This document shows, piece after piece, positions 7,699 to 16,148 of a stretch of DNA of 64,000 nucleotides. Every line of letters starts with the position of its first letter. The stretch's first letter is position 1. The position numbers were made by a program, and so were the translations under genes. Source of the DNA: Opitutaceae bacterium (lineage in GTDB: Bacteria > Verrucomicrobiota > Verrucomicrobiia > Opitutales > Opitutaceae); assembly GCA_028280945.1 (NCBI GenBank), contig JANQKV010000005.1:1-64000 (forward strand), in the 5' to 3' direction. The notes under the pieces are model-generated. The model saw only the letters and a list, made by a program, of their open reading frames with translations. It was not told the origin of the DNA and did not search any database.

Positions 7699-8397
7699 GT
7701 GAACCCCTCCGGCTTTCGTTTTACCCGCCTGACGCCGGCCCTTGTCGTGGTGGGGTTGGTTTGGATCGCCGGCGGGATGTGGTTGCTCGCCCAGGAAGCG
7801 CGTTCGCCGGCGCAGCCGGGCGGGGGGCACATGGCTGAAACATCCACGCCGCGGGCGCAGCCATCCGAATTGAGACTTCCCATGCGTTCGGCCGGGGTGG
7901 CTCAGCCCCGGGTGTTGACCGATGAATTCGATCATCACGGCGATCCCGTTTACGCGGCATGCTCGACCTGCCACGCCACGCGTGAAGCCAACTTCAAAGC
8001 CGGCTTGGACCTCCTGCCCACGGAGTTTCACCAGGGCCTGCGTTATTCGCACGGCGAGCTCAACTGTCTCAGCTGCCACAATGCCGACAACTACGACACC
8101 CTGCGCCGGGCCGACGGCCGGGCGTTGGATTACCAGAACGTCATGGCCTTGTGTTCCCAGTGCCATGGTCCGCAGACGCGTGATTACAATCATGGTTCCC
8201 ATGGTGGCATGGTGGGGTTCTGGGACCGCGCCAAGGGGGAGCGGGAGCGCAATCGCTGCATCGACTGCCATGACGTGCATGCTCCGGCTTATCCCCGGGT
8301 AAACCCCGTCTTCCCCCCACGGGATCGAGGAGCGCTGGAGCAACTCCGCCGCGAACAAGCGCATTCCGCCAACCCTTCCTCCCATCGCCATGATTGA
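7699..8397 (+). CDS. Membrane-anchored tetraheme cytochrome c
   Basis: The protein is 232 residues from GTG 7699. It has one N-terminal membrane helix (about 11-31, LTPALVVVGLVWIAGGMWLL) and four CxxCH heme sites at 88-92, 123-127, 152-156 and 187-191. Extra histidines (H79, H80, H111, H118, H165, H168) could be axial ligands. I prefer GTG 7699 to an upstream TTG at 7630 because the upstream residues fall in the AT-rich spacer; neither has a strong ribosome site. It overlaps the next gene by 8 bp. It is likely the electron exit of a quinol-oxidising complex with the two genes downstream. It is not a NapC/NirT protein by visible motifs. Confidence 0.8.
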   Translation: MNPSGFRFTRLTPALVVVGLVWIAGGMWLLAQEARSPAQPGGGHMAETSTPRAQPSELRLPMRSAGVAQPRVLTDEFDHHGDPVYAACSTCHATREANFKAGLDLLPTEFHQGLRYSHGELNCLSCHNADNYDTLRRADGRALDYQNVMALCSQCHGPQTRDYNHGSHGGMVGFWDRAKGERERNRCIDCHDVHAPAYPRVNPVFPPRDRGALEQLRREQAHSANPSSHRHD

Positions 8398-9325
8398 TCG
8401 CCAGAATTCCTCCGATTCCGAATCTTCGGGCGTGACGCGCCGCACCGCGCTCAAGGCCGTGGGGGCGACCCTGGGAGCGGCCGCCTTTGCCAAGGCAATC
8501 TCTCCCCTGACCGAGTGGGCGGCCCACGAATCAATCGACGACTTCCTGCAGAAGCACTACCGCGAGCTCTCGCCCGTCGACATGGCGGTGGTGCTCGAGC
8601 GCATTGCGCAGGATACCAGGGAGGACTACGGCGCCGAGGTCGAAGTGGCCGATCACCGGCCACAGCCGGGGGTGAAGCTCGGTTATGCCCTGAACCTTTC
8701 GATTTGCGTCGGCTGCCGCCGTTGCGCCCAGGCCTGTCATGTGGAAAACAACCACGACCGACCTTCGGGAAATTCCTACATCAGGGTTTTGGAGATGGAG
8801 AAGGGCTCCCTTGATATGGCCAAGGGCAACGTCAACTACGACGGTCCGGTGCCCAAGCCTGACAAGTTCTACATGCCGGTGCAGTGCCAGCAATGTGACC
8901 ATCCCCCCTGCGTGGATGTGTGCCCGGTTGAGGCGACTTGGAAGGAAGATGATGGCATCGTGGTGGTGGACTACAATTGGTGCATCGGGTGTCGCTACTG
9001 CGAGGCGGCCTGCCCCTACCACGCCCGCCGTTTCAACTGGACCAAACCCCGGATCCCTGCGGCCGAGGTAAACCCCCACCAGAGTTATCTCTCCAACCGT
9101 ATTCGACCCCAGGGGGTCATGGAGAAGTGCACCTACTGTTTGCATCGCACACGCGACGGCCGGCTGCCGGCTTGCCTCGAAGCCTGCCCAACAGGGGCGC
9201 GGGTGTTCGGCAACCTGCTCGATCCGGAATCCGAAATCCGGTGGGTTCTCGCGCACAAGCGTGTCTTTGTGCTGAAGGAGGAGTTGGGCACCAAACCGAG
9301 TTTCTTCTATTTCTTCGATGAGTAA
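8390..9325 (+). CDS. NrfC-type four-cluster 4Fe-4S protein with Tat signal
   Basis: A 311-residue protein with a twin-arginine motif (VTRRTALKAVGA, residues 15-26), so it should act on the periplasmic face. Four cysteine clusters are complete: C106/C109/C112/C116, C166/C169/C174/C178, C198/C201/C204/C208 and C247/C250/C262/C266. This arrangement is that of NrfC, PsrB and DmsB electron-transfer subunits. It overlaps the cytochrome gene by 8 bp and the NrfD-type gene by 8 bp, so the three are surely co-translated. Expected role: wire between the membrane subunit and the cytochrome. Direction of electron flow is inferred from the neighbouring nap genes. Confidence 0.9.
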   Translation: MIDRQNSSDSESSGVTRRTALKAVGATLGAAAFAKAISPLTEWAAHESIDDFLQKHYRELSPVDMAVVLERIAQDTREDYGAEVEVADHRPQPGVKLGYALNLSICVGCRRCAQACHVENNHDRPSGNSYIRVLEMEKGSLDMAKGNVNYDGPVPKPDKFYMPVQCQQCDHPPCVDVCPVEATWKEDDGIVVVDYNWCIGCRYCEAACPYHARRFNWTKPRIPAAEVNPHQSYLSNRIRPQGVMEKCTYCLHRTRDGRLPACLEACPTGARVFGNLLDPESEIRWVLAHKRVFVLKEELGTKPSFFYFFDE

Positions 9326-10652
9326 GTCCGTCCCCACGCCTCCCGCGGGTCCGGTTTCGATCGGCACTCCCGACGACCACCTGCACAGCTATCCAAAGTT
9401 CCTGTGGCGTGCGGTGCGGGATGCCACCGACGGCTCGCCGTGGTTCTATGCCTGGATGGTGCTGCTCACCGGGGTTTCGCTGGTCGGGCTGCACGCCTGG
9501 GCGGTGCAGGTGCGCGACGGCATGATTGTGACCGGCATGACCGATCATGTTTCGTGGGGGGTCTACATTGCCAACTTCACGTTTATGGTCGGCCTCGCCG
9601 CCGGTGGGGTGATGATGGTGATCCCCGCCTATCTTTATCACGACCATGAGATGCACGATGTCACCATCGTGGGTGAACTACTGGCGATCGCCGCCGTCGT
9701 CATGGCCATTTGTTTTGTGGTGGTCGACTTGGGGCGCCCGGACCGCTTCTGGCACCTGATTCCCGGATTGGGACAGTTCAATTTTCCCATCTCGATGCTC
9801 ACGTGGGATGTCATCGTCCTGAACGGCTACCTGCTCATCAACCTGCATATTTGCGGTTACCTGCTCTACATGCGTTTCCGCGGCCAACGGCCCAATCCAC
9901 GCTGGTATGTGCCCTTTGTATTCCTGTCGATCGCGTGGGCGATCTCGATCCACACGGTCACGGCGTTTCTCTATTCCGGACTGGGGGGACGTCCGTTTTG
10001 GAACACCGCGTTGTTGGCCCCGCGGTTTCTCGTGACGGCGTTCGTGTCGGGTCCGGCGTTCATCATCGTGGCGCTGCTTTTTCTGCGGCGCTGGTGTGAT
10101 GTCACCATCGGGGATCGGCCGGTGCAGATTCTCGTCAACATCGTGCGCGTCACGCTGCTCATCAATCTGCTCATGGTGGTCTCGGAACTCTTCACCGAGC
10201 TTTACGCCGGGAGCGCCCACACGGCCTCATTGCGTTACCTGTTCTTTGGACTTCACGGCGCGCATGGCCTGGTGCCCTGGATCTGGACCGCGGTGGTGAT
10301 GGGCGTGATTGCGGCGGTCATGTTTTTGCGGCCCCACGTCGAGCGCCACCCGAGCTGGCTCATTGTTGCCTGCCTGTTTGCGTTCGTGGGGATCTGGATC
10401 GAAAAAGGCATGGGCCTGATCGTTCCGGCATTCATTCCCTCGCCCCTGCATGAGATCGTGGAATACCAGCCCAGCATGGTGGAGACGCAGATCAGTGCCG
10501 GCATTTGGGCGTGGGGATTCCTGATCCTCACGGTGGGGCTCAAAGTTGCGCTGCCCATCCTGCGACAACCGTTTCCCGAAGAAAGTGAATTGAAGATTAA
10601 GAATTCCGGTGGCCAAGCGGACAGAAGCAGTTTGGGTGTTCGCCATCCATGA
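9318..10652 (+). CDS. NrfD/PsrC-type integral membrane subunit
   Basis: A 444-residue polytopic protein with about ten predicted helices, matching the larger PsrC/DsrP-like members of the NrfD family (for example GVYIANFTFMVGLAAGGVMM, HLIPGLGQFNFPISMLTWDV and the late FVGIWIEKGMGLIVPAFIP). These subunits exchange electrons with the quinone pool without heme. With the Fe-S protein and tetraheme cytochrome upstream it forms a quinone-reactive module. Similar sets serve alternative complex III, Qrc and Nrf systems; here the nap operon next door suggests menaquinol oxidation for nitrate reduction. It overlaps the Rrf2 gene start by 4 bp. Confidence 0.88.
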   Translation: MSKSVPTPPAGPVSIGTPDDHLHSYPKFLWRAVRDATDGSPWFYAWMVLLTGVSLVGLHAWAVQVRDGMIVTGMTDHVSWGVYIANFTFMVGLAAGGVMMVIPAYLYHDHEMHDVTIVGELLAIAAVVMAICFVVVDLGRPDRFWHLIPGLGQFNFPISMLTWDVIVLNGYLLINLHICGYLLYMRFRGQRPNPRWYVPFVFLSIAWAISIHTVTAFLYSGLGGRPFWNTALLAPRFLVTAFVSGPAFIIVALLFLRRWCDVTIGDRPVQILVNIVRVTLLINLLMVVSELFTELYAGSAHTASLRYLFFGLHGAHGLVPWIWTAVVMGVIAAVMFLRPHVERHPSWLIVACLFAFVGIWIEKGMGLIVPAFIPSPLHEIVEYQPSMVETQISAGIWAWGFLILTVGLKVALPILRQPFPEESELKIKNSGGQADRSSLGVRHP

Positions 10653-11062
10653 TTCGATTCGGCAAACTCGCTCAGACCGCCATCGCTGCCATGAGTGTGT
10701 TGGCAGAACGCTATGATGGTGGAGAGACCAAACTGAGCTCGGCTGACATTGCGGCCGAACGGCAGTTACCCCAGCCCATCGTGGCCAAGGTGCTCACCAC
10801 CTTGTCCTCCCTCGGTTTGGTGGATGGCACCCGGGGGCCGGGTGGAGGTTACTGGCTCAAGAAGAAGCCCACGGAGATTTCCCTGATGGATATCGTGGCT
10901 GAGTTTGAACGGGCCGAAGACACCATCATGTGTCCCTTTGGTCCCAACTGGTGCGGCAACGGCGACCCTTGTCCGATGCATGACTCACTGGTTGAAATGA
11001 CCGACCAGTGGCATGCGTATCTGGAGGGCACGAGTTTGCAGATCTTCCACGCGTCAGAGTGA
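10649..11062 (+). CDS. Rrf2-family transcriptional regulator with three-cysteine Fe-S motif
   Basis: A 137-residue winged-helix protein: the N-terminus MIRFGKLAQTAIAAMSVLAE and the wing GLVDGTRGPGGGYWLKKKP are Rrf2 signatures. Cysteines C95, C102 and C108 (MCPFGPNWCGNGDPC) have nearly the spacing of the cluster ligands of IscR and NsrR. It therefore may sense nitric oxide, oxygen or Fe-S status. It ends the plus-strand cytochrome operon and overlaps it by 4 bp. Probable targets are the divergent spacer at 7.6 kb and possibly nrfH; this is inference. Confidence 0.85.
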   Translation: MIRFGKLAQTAIAAMSVLAERYDGGETKLSSADIAAERQLPQPIVAKVLTTLSSLGLVDGTRGPGGGYWLKKKPTEISLMDIVAEFERAEDTIMCPFGPNWCGNGDPCPMHDSLVEMTDQWHAYLEGTSLQIFHASE

Positions 11063-11068
11063 GTCAAA

Positions 11069-11168
11069 GTAGGGGGAGCTTCCAGCTCGCCCAGCGATGG
11101 AGTGGGGACTGAGAGGCAACGGCGCGAGCAAGATGCTCCCGCTACTATGGCAGGGCTTCCAGCTCGCC
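11069..11168. repeat. Upstream REP cluster of the RAYT gene
   Basis: Three related units are visible: GTAGGGGGAGCTTCCAGCTC from 11069, the inverted unit GAGCAAGATGCTCCCGCTAC ending at 11145, and a shorter GGGCTTCCAGCTCGCC from about 11153. The middle 22 bases (11124-11145) are identical to those at 11831-11852 on the other side of the transposase gene. The head-to-head layout is typical of REP pairs recognised by REP-associated transposases. Confidence 0.85.
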
Positions 11169-11198
11169 TCGCACATTCTGATAGCGTAACCACCCACC

Positions 11199-11792
11199 AT
11201 GTCGGATCCGCTTTGGGAATACTTCAATCCGTTGACCGAGATCGACATTCGCACGGCTGGAAATCTGCCGCATTGGGAGCAAGGAACAGTTTGGTATTTT
11301 GTCACCTTTCGCTTGGCCGATGCGCTGCCGAGCGCGGTGGTGGAAAAGATCCAACTCGAGAGAGAGCATTGGCGGCGGACTCACAATCTGGCCGGCCTCT
11401 CGCCGGAAGCGCAGCGCGAATATCATCAGTTGTTCTCCGTGCGTATCGAACGACTTCTCGATGCCGGCAGTGGCTCATGTATTCTTCGCGATGCGGCTAG
11501 TGCTGAAATCGTTCGAGGAGCACTGCGACACTTTGAGGGCATTCGCTACGAGTTGGATGAGTTCATCATTATGCCGAATCATGTGCATGTGTTGGTGCAG
11601 CCGTTGGCACCACACGGACTCGCGGAGATTCTGCACAGTTGGAAGTCATACACTGCCAACGCGCTTAACCGGCGACTCGGCCGGACCGGCCAAGTATGGC
11701 AACACGAGTCCTATGATCATATCGTGCGCAACGAGTCCGCCATGAACGCGATCCGCCGATACATTCGGGAGAATCCCAAAGCGGCAAAGTAG
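11199..11792 (+). CDS. REP-associated tyrosine transposase (RAYT, Y1/HUH family)
   Basis: A 197-residue single-domain protein of the IS200-like Y1 transposase superfamily. The metal-binding HUH motif is H128-V-H130 in IIMPNHVHVLVQPL. Downstream, SWKSYTANALNRRLGRTGQVW and RRYIRENPKAAK are conserved in RAYTs. Tyr172 (ESYDHIV) is a candidate nucleophile; I am not certain which tyrosine serves. RAYTs cut and join single-stranded DNA at REP hairpins and are thought to spread REPs without moving as classic insertion sequences. REP clusters lie 31 bp before the start and overlap the stop codon. No terminal inverted repeats of an IS are visible. Confidence 0.92.
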   Translation: MSDPLWEYFNPLTEIDIRTAGNLPHWEQGTVWYFVTFRLADALPSAVVEKIQLEREHWRRTHNLAGLSPEAQREYHQLFSVRIERLLDAGSGSCILRDAASAEIVRGALRHFEGIRYELDEFIIMPNHVHVLVQPLAPHGLAEILHSWKSYTANALNRRLGRTGQVWQHESYDHIVRNESAMNAIRRYIRENPKAAK

Positions 11793-11887
11793 AGGGAGCT
11801 TCCAGCTCCCTTGGTACCGGATGCGAATGCGCGAGCAAGATGCTCCCGCTACCGTGGCAGAGCAGGAGGAGCTTCCAGCTCGCTCAC
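11789..11887. repeat. Downstream REP cluster of the RAYT gene
   Basis: The units are GTAGAGGGAGCTTCCAGCTC from 11789 (overlapping the RAYT stop), the inverted GAGCAAGATGCTCCCGCTAC ending at 11852, and GGAGCTTCCAGCTCGC from about 11868. Order and orientation repeat those of the upstream cluster, so the RAYT gene is bracketed by two similar three-unit arrays. Confidence 0.85.
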
Positions 11888-11897
11888 TACGCGTCCT

Positions 11898-12686
11898 TCA
11901 CCCCGCGTAAGTATGAACGCTTTGTTCGGCGGAGGGCAGGTAGCTGACGCCGAACCAACACACCATCACGACGGCGCTGGACAAGGTGAGGTAGGCCGCC
12001 GCCCGGCGGGGGTGTGCCTGCCACTCGGACCGTAAATGGAGATAACCCAGGTACACTGCCCACGTCAAAAAGGCCCACGTTTCCTTGGGATCCCATGTCC
12101 AGTAATGGCCCCAGGCCTCCTTGGCCCAGACCGCCCCGGCCAACAATCCGAGAGTCAGGAAGCTGAAGCCCAGCCAGAGTCCCACCTCGGCCAAACCCAG
12201 GGCTCGGCCACAGGAACTCCGAGCCGCAGCGTCGTCCCCGCGACCAAGCCACCAGGCCCAGGCGGCGAGCGCGGCGGCATAGGTAAGAAACGCATAGGCC
12301 AACAGGTAGAGCACCACGTGAGGCACGAAGAACGGACTCTGTAGTGCGGGCATCAACGAACGATCATGCGTCTCAGGGCGCAGTGCGGTGACGCTGAGAA
12401 ACAGCAGGGCAATTGCTGCGGCGTAGGCCAGCGGCCAGCGCCACCGCACCAGCGCGTAAATTCCGAGTCCGCAGAGAGGCAACAGGGCACCAAACCAAAG
12501 TCGCGTCTCACCCAGGGTGCGCAGGGGAGGGCGCTCCAGATGCATCCACAAGCCGGCCAAAAACACCACGATCAGCGCAGTGCCTGCGAGCACCCAGGGC
12601 CAGGGCCGTTGGCGGCCGATCGTGAATCCTCCCAGCCAGAGCGCGCCGGCTCCGCCGACAATCCAGGGGAACACATGCCAGGTCAT
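11898..12686 (-). CDS. ccsA: Cytochrome c maturation protein CcsA (ResC-like)
   Basis: A 262-residue membrane protein with about eight helices and the heme-handling tryptophan-rich motif GHYWTWDPKETWAFLTW, the hallmark of CcsA/CcmC/CcmF proteins. Conserved histidines flank it (HVFPWIV near the start, FVPHVVLYLLAYAF, HTYAG at the end). With ResB it delivers heme to CxxCH sites outside the membrane (System II). ATG 12686 overlaps the resB stop by 4 bp. It closes the nrfHA operon, matching the nrfI position of other DNRA bacteria, but split rather than fused. Confidence 0.88.
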   Translation of the reverse strand: MTWHVFPWIVGGAGALWLGGFTIGRQRPWPWVLAGTALIVVFLAGLWMHLERPPLRTLGETRLWFGALLPLCGLGIYALVRWRWPLAYAAAIALLFLSVTALRPETHDRSLMPALQSPFFVPHVVLYLLAYAFLTYAAALAAWAWWLGRGDDAAARSSCGRALGLAEVGLWLGFSFLTLGLLAGAVWAKEAWGHYWTWDPKETWAFLTWAVYLGYLHLRSEWQAHPRRAAAYLTLSSAVVMVCWFGVSYLPSAEQSVHTYAG

Positions 12687-13978
12687 GGGCTTTCCTCCTT
12701 CACGTCGGGGGCGACTTGAGTGGGCATGGCCCGCAACAACCCGGCCGCCCGGCCAAGGCCCAGCAGGGCGCCGAGGGCCATGAGGACCAATCCTGCATAG
12801 ACGGCGGGCAACCACGGATCGCGGATCGCTTCGATTTGCGACCAGCGGCGGCCGTCGGGGCGAGCGGTGTCATACCCTTTCTGATACAACCACCAACCGT
12901 CCACCCGCAGGGGCTGATTCACGCGGATCGTGGTCGGCAGGGGCTCCTGGTCGGGTCGCACGAGGGTGAAATCGGATTGATACAACCGGGCGCGGAGGTC
13001 GGGCATCACTGCCACCACGTCGCCCAGGCCTACAAACAGGGGGGGTACCCGGGCATTGCCCGCGGATACCCAGCCCTCCACACGCTCCCCATCGGGGGTG
13101 GCCACGGCGATCCGCGCGGCGGCGACGCCGTCGTCCGGAGACGCCGACCATGGCGCCTGCCGGGTGACTTCCATCACTTCCACCGAGTGGCCTGCCAGTG
13201 TGCCTTGAGTTCCAGCTTTAAGCGTGAGCAGATCCTCTCCGCGGGCGAGCAGCGGATCGCCGGTCTCGGCGTTGAGCAATGTGAGCTGGGGAGGATAGTA
13301 GTCGATCGTGAGTTTGTGCAGGTGAATGGCGAACGGGGTATCAAAGGTCGCGTGCCGTTCGTTGTCAGTGCCCTGCCAGACGAAACCGTCCTCATGCACC
13401 CACAGGTCCAGGCGGCGCAGGTCGCCCACCCCGAACAGCGCCGCGGTCACGGCCACGTATACCCCCACGTGGTTGCAGAGAAACAAGGATGACCACGTTA
13501 AACCACGCACCACATGGGAGAGTGTGGCCCATGCCAGGTTGCCCGTGAGCAGCAGCAGCAAAAATACGAAAGGTGGCGCGGTCAGCACACGTTGGTGCAG
13601 CGCCACATGTTCACCGTGGGCGTGCGTGACCTGGGGAAATGTTCCCAGCACCGCTCCCCAAACGACCAGCCCGGCCAGCGTCATCACCGCCAGGCGCGAT
13701 CCGACCAGGGTCGCCAGCAGGGTCGTGCCTCTCGCGAGGATGAACGTGAGTGCTTGCAGGGAGATCCATGCCGCCAGCAGCACGCCATTGAGCGGCCACA
13801 TCGGAATGGGGAAACCATGGCCATGCAGGGCATGGTCGACGCCAAATCCGGCCGCCGTGGTGCCGGCGAGAACGAGGACTGCGCCCGTCCAGGTGTTGCC
13901 CAATGGCAGGCTGGTGAGGACAGCCGCGATCGGTCCGTTTGAGCGGGGTCGCGGCAGGACCGATGCAGTTTCAGGCAT
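12683..13978 (-). CDS. ResB-like cytochrome c biogenesis protein (Ccs1/CcsB)
   Basis: A 431-residue protein with four N-terminal helices (residues about 25-190), a large periplasmic domain (about 195-395, including FDTPFAIHLHKLTIDYYPPQ and QPLRVDGWWLYQKGYD) and a final helix before the C-terminus. This is the ResB layout; the GWWLYQKGYD motif is characteristic. It works with CcsA in heme attachment. It lies between nrfA and ccsA. NrfA has one CxxCK heme site, which in Wolinella needs a dedicated synthase (NrfI); this ResB-CcsA pair may play that role here. Confidence 0.85.
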   Translation of the reverse strand: MPETASVLPRPRSNGPIAAVLTSLPLGNTWTGAVLVLAGTTAAGFGVDHALHGHGFPIPMWPLNGVLLAAWISLQALTFILARGTTLLATLVGSRLAVMTLAGLVVWGAVLGTFPQVTHAHGEHVALHQRVLTAPPFVFLLLLLTGNLAWATLSHVVRGLTWSSLFLCNHVGVYVAVTAALFGVGDLRRLDLWVHEDGFVWQGTDNERHATFDTPFAIHLHKLTIDYYPPQLTLLNAETGDPLLARGEDLLTLKAGTQGTLAGHSVEVMEVTRQAPWSASPDDGVAAARIAVATPDGERVEGWVSAGNARVPPLFVGLGDVVAVMPDLRARLYQSDFTLVRPDQEPLPTTIRVNQPLRVDGWWLYQKGYDTARPDGRRWSQIEAIRDPWLPAVYAGLVLMALGALLGLGRAAGLLRAMPTQVAPDVKEESP

Positions 13979-14012
13979 GGCGTTCAGGCGGGTGAAATCG
14001 CGACGACTCGGA

Positions 14013-15521
14013 TCACGCGTCGGGATAGCGCGGCGAGTCGGCGTTTAATGCCGGCGGCAGTTTGGCCTCCCGTTCGGCTGCGGCCTGGTCCCAACGCGGG
14101 AAGTCCTCGGCCTTTTGGCGCGCCTTGATACCGTGGATCTTATCCATGTCGATGCCGACGTAAGCCTGCGCCTTTTCCTTGGTGGATATGTCGGGCATGG
14201 GCACGGGATCGGTGATACCGTGAGCAAACAGGACCCGGGTCAGGGCATTGCGGGCGGACTCGGCTTTCTGCACCGCCGTGCCCAGCACGCGGGTGGCCTC
14301 GACGGGAGAGTGGAAGCCGTAGCCGTTGGCGGACGACACCCAGTCCCAGCGCCATTGGGCGTGGCGAATCAGGGTCTGAATGGGTTTCATTTCCTCCGGG
14401 GTTGCTCCCGCCTCAAGCGCCGCCTTGGCCTCGATGTGCGCGGCCACCAGTGCCTTCTCGGTCAACGTCAGCAGTTCGATTACCCGGTTCTGCCGAACGT
14501 AGACGTCGCGCTTGAGCGTCTCGTCGTTTTCGCGGTGGCAGACAGCGCAGGATTCCGCGGTGTTCGCGAGCGGACTGCGCACGTGATGGTTGGTGAATTT
14601 CTGGCCGCCCTCGCTCTTGTAGGGCATGTGGCAGTCCGAGCAGGAGACCCCGCGTTCGGCGTGCACGCCGGTCATGTAGAGTTCGTAGTCGGGATGTTGC
14701 GCCTTGATCATCGGCGTCTTCGAAAGCGGGTGAATCCAGTCGGCGAAATCCCGGTTGTCGTAGTAGGCCTCCATCTCATCGGCGGAGTAGCCATTGTCCC
14801 AGGGGAAGACCAAATACTTGTCCTTGCCTTCGAAGTGGTATTCCACGTGGCACTGGGCACAGACGAGGGAGCGCATTTCCTGATGGGTGGCGTTGTTGAT
14901 GTCCTTGCCTTGACGGGCCCAGGCCTCGGCCAGAGCCGGACGCGTGATGCGCAGCGACATGCCCTGCGGATCGTGGCAATCCTGGCAGCCGATGGCGTTG
15001 TTGATCTGCTCACCCATCTCCATGATGTTGGAACCGTAAAACGCGGAAGCGCCCATCTCGCCGATCACGCGGGGCACGTCGGTGGATTTGCAGGTCCAGC
15101 AGGTGCCGGGCAGGGACTCGACGGTGGAGCGCAGGGAATCACGCACGTCGGTGATGGCATGGGCATGGCCGCGGCCCTGCTTGTAGTCGCGCGAGAAGGC
15201 GTAACCGGCCCACAGGATCACCATGCGCGGGTTTTTCTTTAGGTAGTCGATCTCCACCGACCCCATGTGGGCGGAGGCAAAGTCGCTTTCGAGGGTGCGT
15301 TTGTAGGAATCGTATTGGCGGGGGAAGTTCACACCCCAAACCCCGTTGCGTGGTTCGATTTCGGCGATGGGTTGCACGAGTTGCGTGCGGAAGGTTTCCT
15401 GACGGCGCTCGACAATCGAGGCGGCCAGCAGGCCAACGGCAAAGACTCCGGCGACGGTGCCAATGAAGAGCAGCCAGCCGATCCAAGGACGACGTTCGAC
15501 GGTTTCGGTGAGTGATTTCAT
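14013..15521 (-). CDS. nrfA: Ammonia-forming cytochrome c nitrite reductase NrfA
   Basis: NrfA reduces nitrite to ammonium with six electrons in the periplasm. The 502-residue protein has an N-terminal membrane segment (about 13-33, signal or anchor). It carries the diagnostic lysine-ligated active-site heme CWTCK (141-145) and four CxxCH sites at 179-183, 221-225, 294-298 and 325-329. Y228 in CAQCHVEYHF and the NHH at 311-313 fit catalytic and axial residues. FPWDNGYSADEME and PMIKAQHPDYELY are family motifs around the calcium site. It lies 15 bp after nrfH, its membrane partner. Assignment is firm. Confidence 0.97.
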   Translation of the reverse strand: MKSLTETVERRPWIGWLLFIGTVAGVFAVGLLAASIVERRQETFRTQLVQPIAEIEPRNGVWGVNFPRQYDSYKRTLESDFASAHMGSVEIDYLKKNPRMVILWAGYAFSRDYKQGRGHAHAITDVRDSLRSTVESLPGTCWTCKSTDVPRVIGEMGASAFYGSNIMEMGEQINNAIGCQDCHDPQGMSLRITRPALAEAWARQGKDINNATHQEMRSLVCAQCHVEYHFEGKDKYLVFPWDNGYSADEMEAYYDNRDFADWIHPLSKTPMIKAQHPDYELYMTGVHAERGVSCSDCHMPYKSEGGQKFTNHHVRSPLANTAESCAVCHRENDETLKRDVYVRQNRVIELLTLTEKALVAAHIEAKAALEAGATPEEMKPIQTLIRHAQWRWDWVSSANGYGFHSPVEATRVLGTAVQKAESARNALTRVLFAHGITDPVPMPDISTKEKAQAYVGIDMDKIHGIKARQKAEDFPRWDQAAAEREAKLPPALNADSPRYPDA

Positions 15522-15536
15522 GACAAAACGGAGCGG

Positions 15537-16148
15537 TTAGGGTTGAGGGGGCGGGGTTTCGCTGAGCTGTTCAGCGAGCCACGATGGAAGGTTGAGGGGG
15601 GCGAGTTGGGGCCGGTCGCCATCGGGCACGGCGGAGAGACTGTTGACGCGTCCATGCGGAACCCCTTGGTGGCAGTCCCAACACGCCTGGCCGGTTCCGT
15701 GAGCGGTGGCGGCCAACACCGAGCCGGTCTCGGCGAGCAGATCTTCATGACAGCGCACACAGTTGTCCTGCACGACCTTGGCTCCGGGAGGGTGGATGCG
15801 GATGACCTGGGGTTCCATCCGGAACGTAAACATAAAGGCATGGCGCGATCCGTCGTAGGCCTTGAAGCCGTATTTCTTGATCACGCTGTCGTGCGGCACG
15901 TGGCAATCGTTGCAGGTGGCAACCCGGGCATGGCTGCTGGTGGCCCAGGTGGCGTATTGGGGGGCCATGACATGGCAGTTCACGCAGGTCGCCGGGTTGT
16001 CGCCCAGATAGGACGATGCCCGGGAAACCCGAAACGTCAGGGCCGATAGTCCGACAAAAACTCCCGCCGCCGCGATTACGCCGATATGCCAACGCGGAGG
16101 AGGCCGCAGGGCTTTGAGCAGGAAAAAAACACGGCGAATGACGGACAC
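15537..16148 (-). CDS. nrfH: NrfH, tetraheme membrane quinol dehydrogenase for NrfA
   Basis: A 203-residue NapC/NirT-family protein. It has one N-terminal helix (residues about 22-39), then four heme sites: CVNCH 55-59, CNDCH 79-83, CVRCH 130-134 and CWDCH 156-160. CVNCHVM carries the methionine seen near heme 1 in NrfH proteins. It oxidises menaquinol and passes electrons to NrfA. It is the first gene of nrfH-nrfA-resB-ccsA. It is the only NapC/NirT-type protein in the window, so it could in principle also serve Nap. Confidence 0.93.
   Translation of the reverse strand: MSVIRRVFFLLKALRPPPRWHIGVIAAAGVFVGLSALTFRVSRASSYLGDNPATCVNCHVMAPQYATWATSSHARVATCNDCHVPHDSVIKKYGFKAYDGSRHAFMFTFRMEPQVIRIHPPGAKVVQDNCVRCHEDLLAETGSVLAATAHGTGQACWDCHQGVPHGRVNSLSAVPDGDRPQLAPLNLPSWLAEQLSETPPPQP

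Noticed and set aside
11199..11792. Calling the RAYT locus a complete IS200/IS605 insertion sequence
   Set aside because: The gene is flanked by REP arrays rather than IS left and right ends and no tnpB is present; RAYT with REPs explains the data better.
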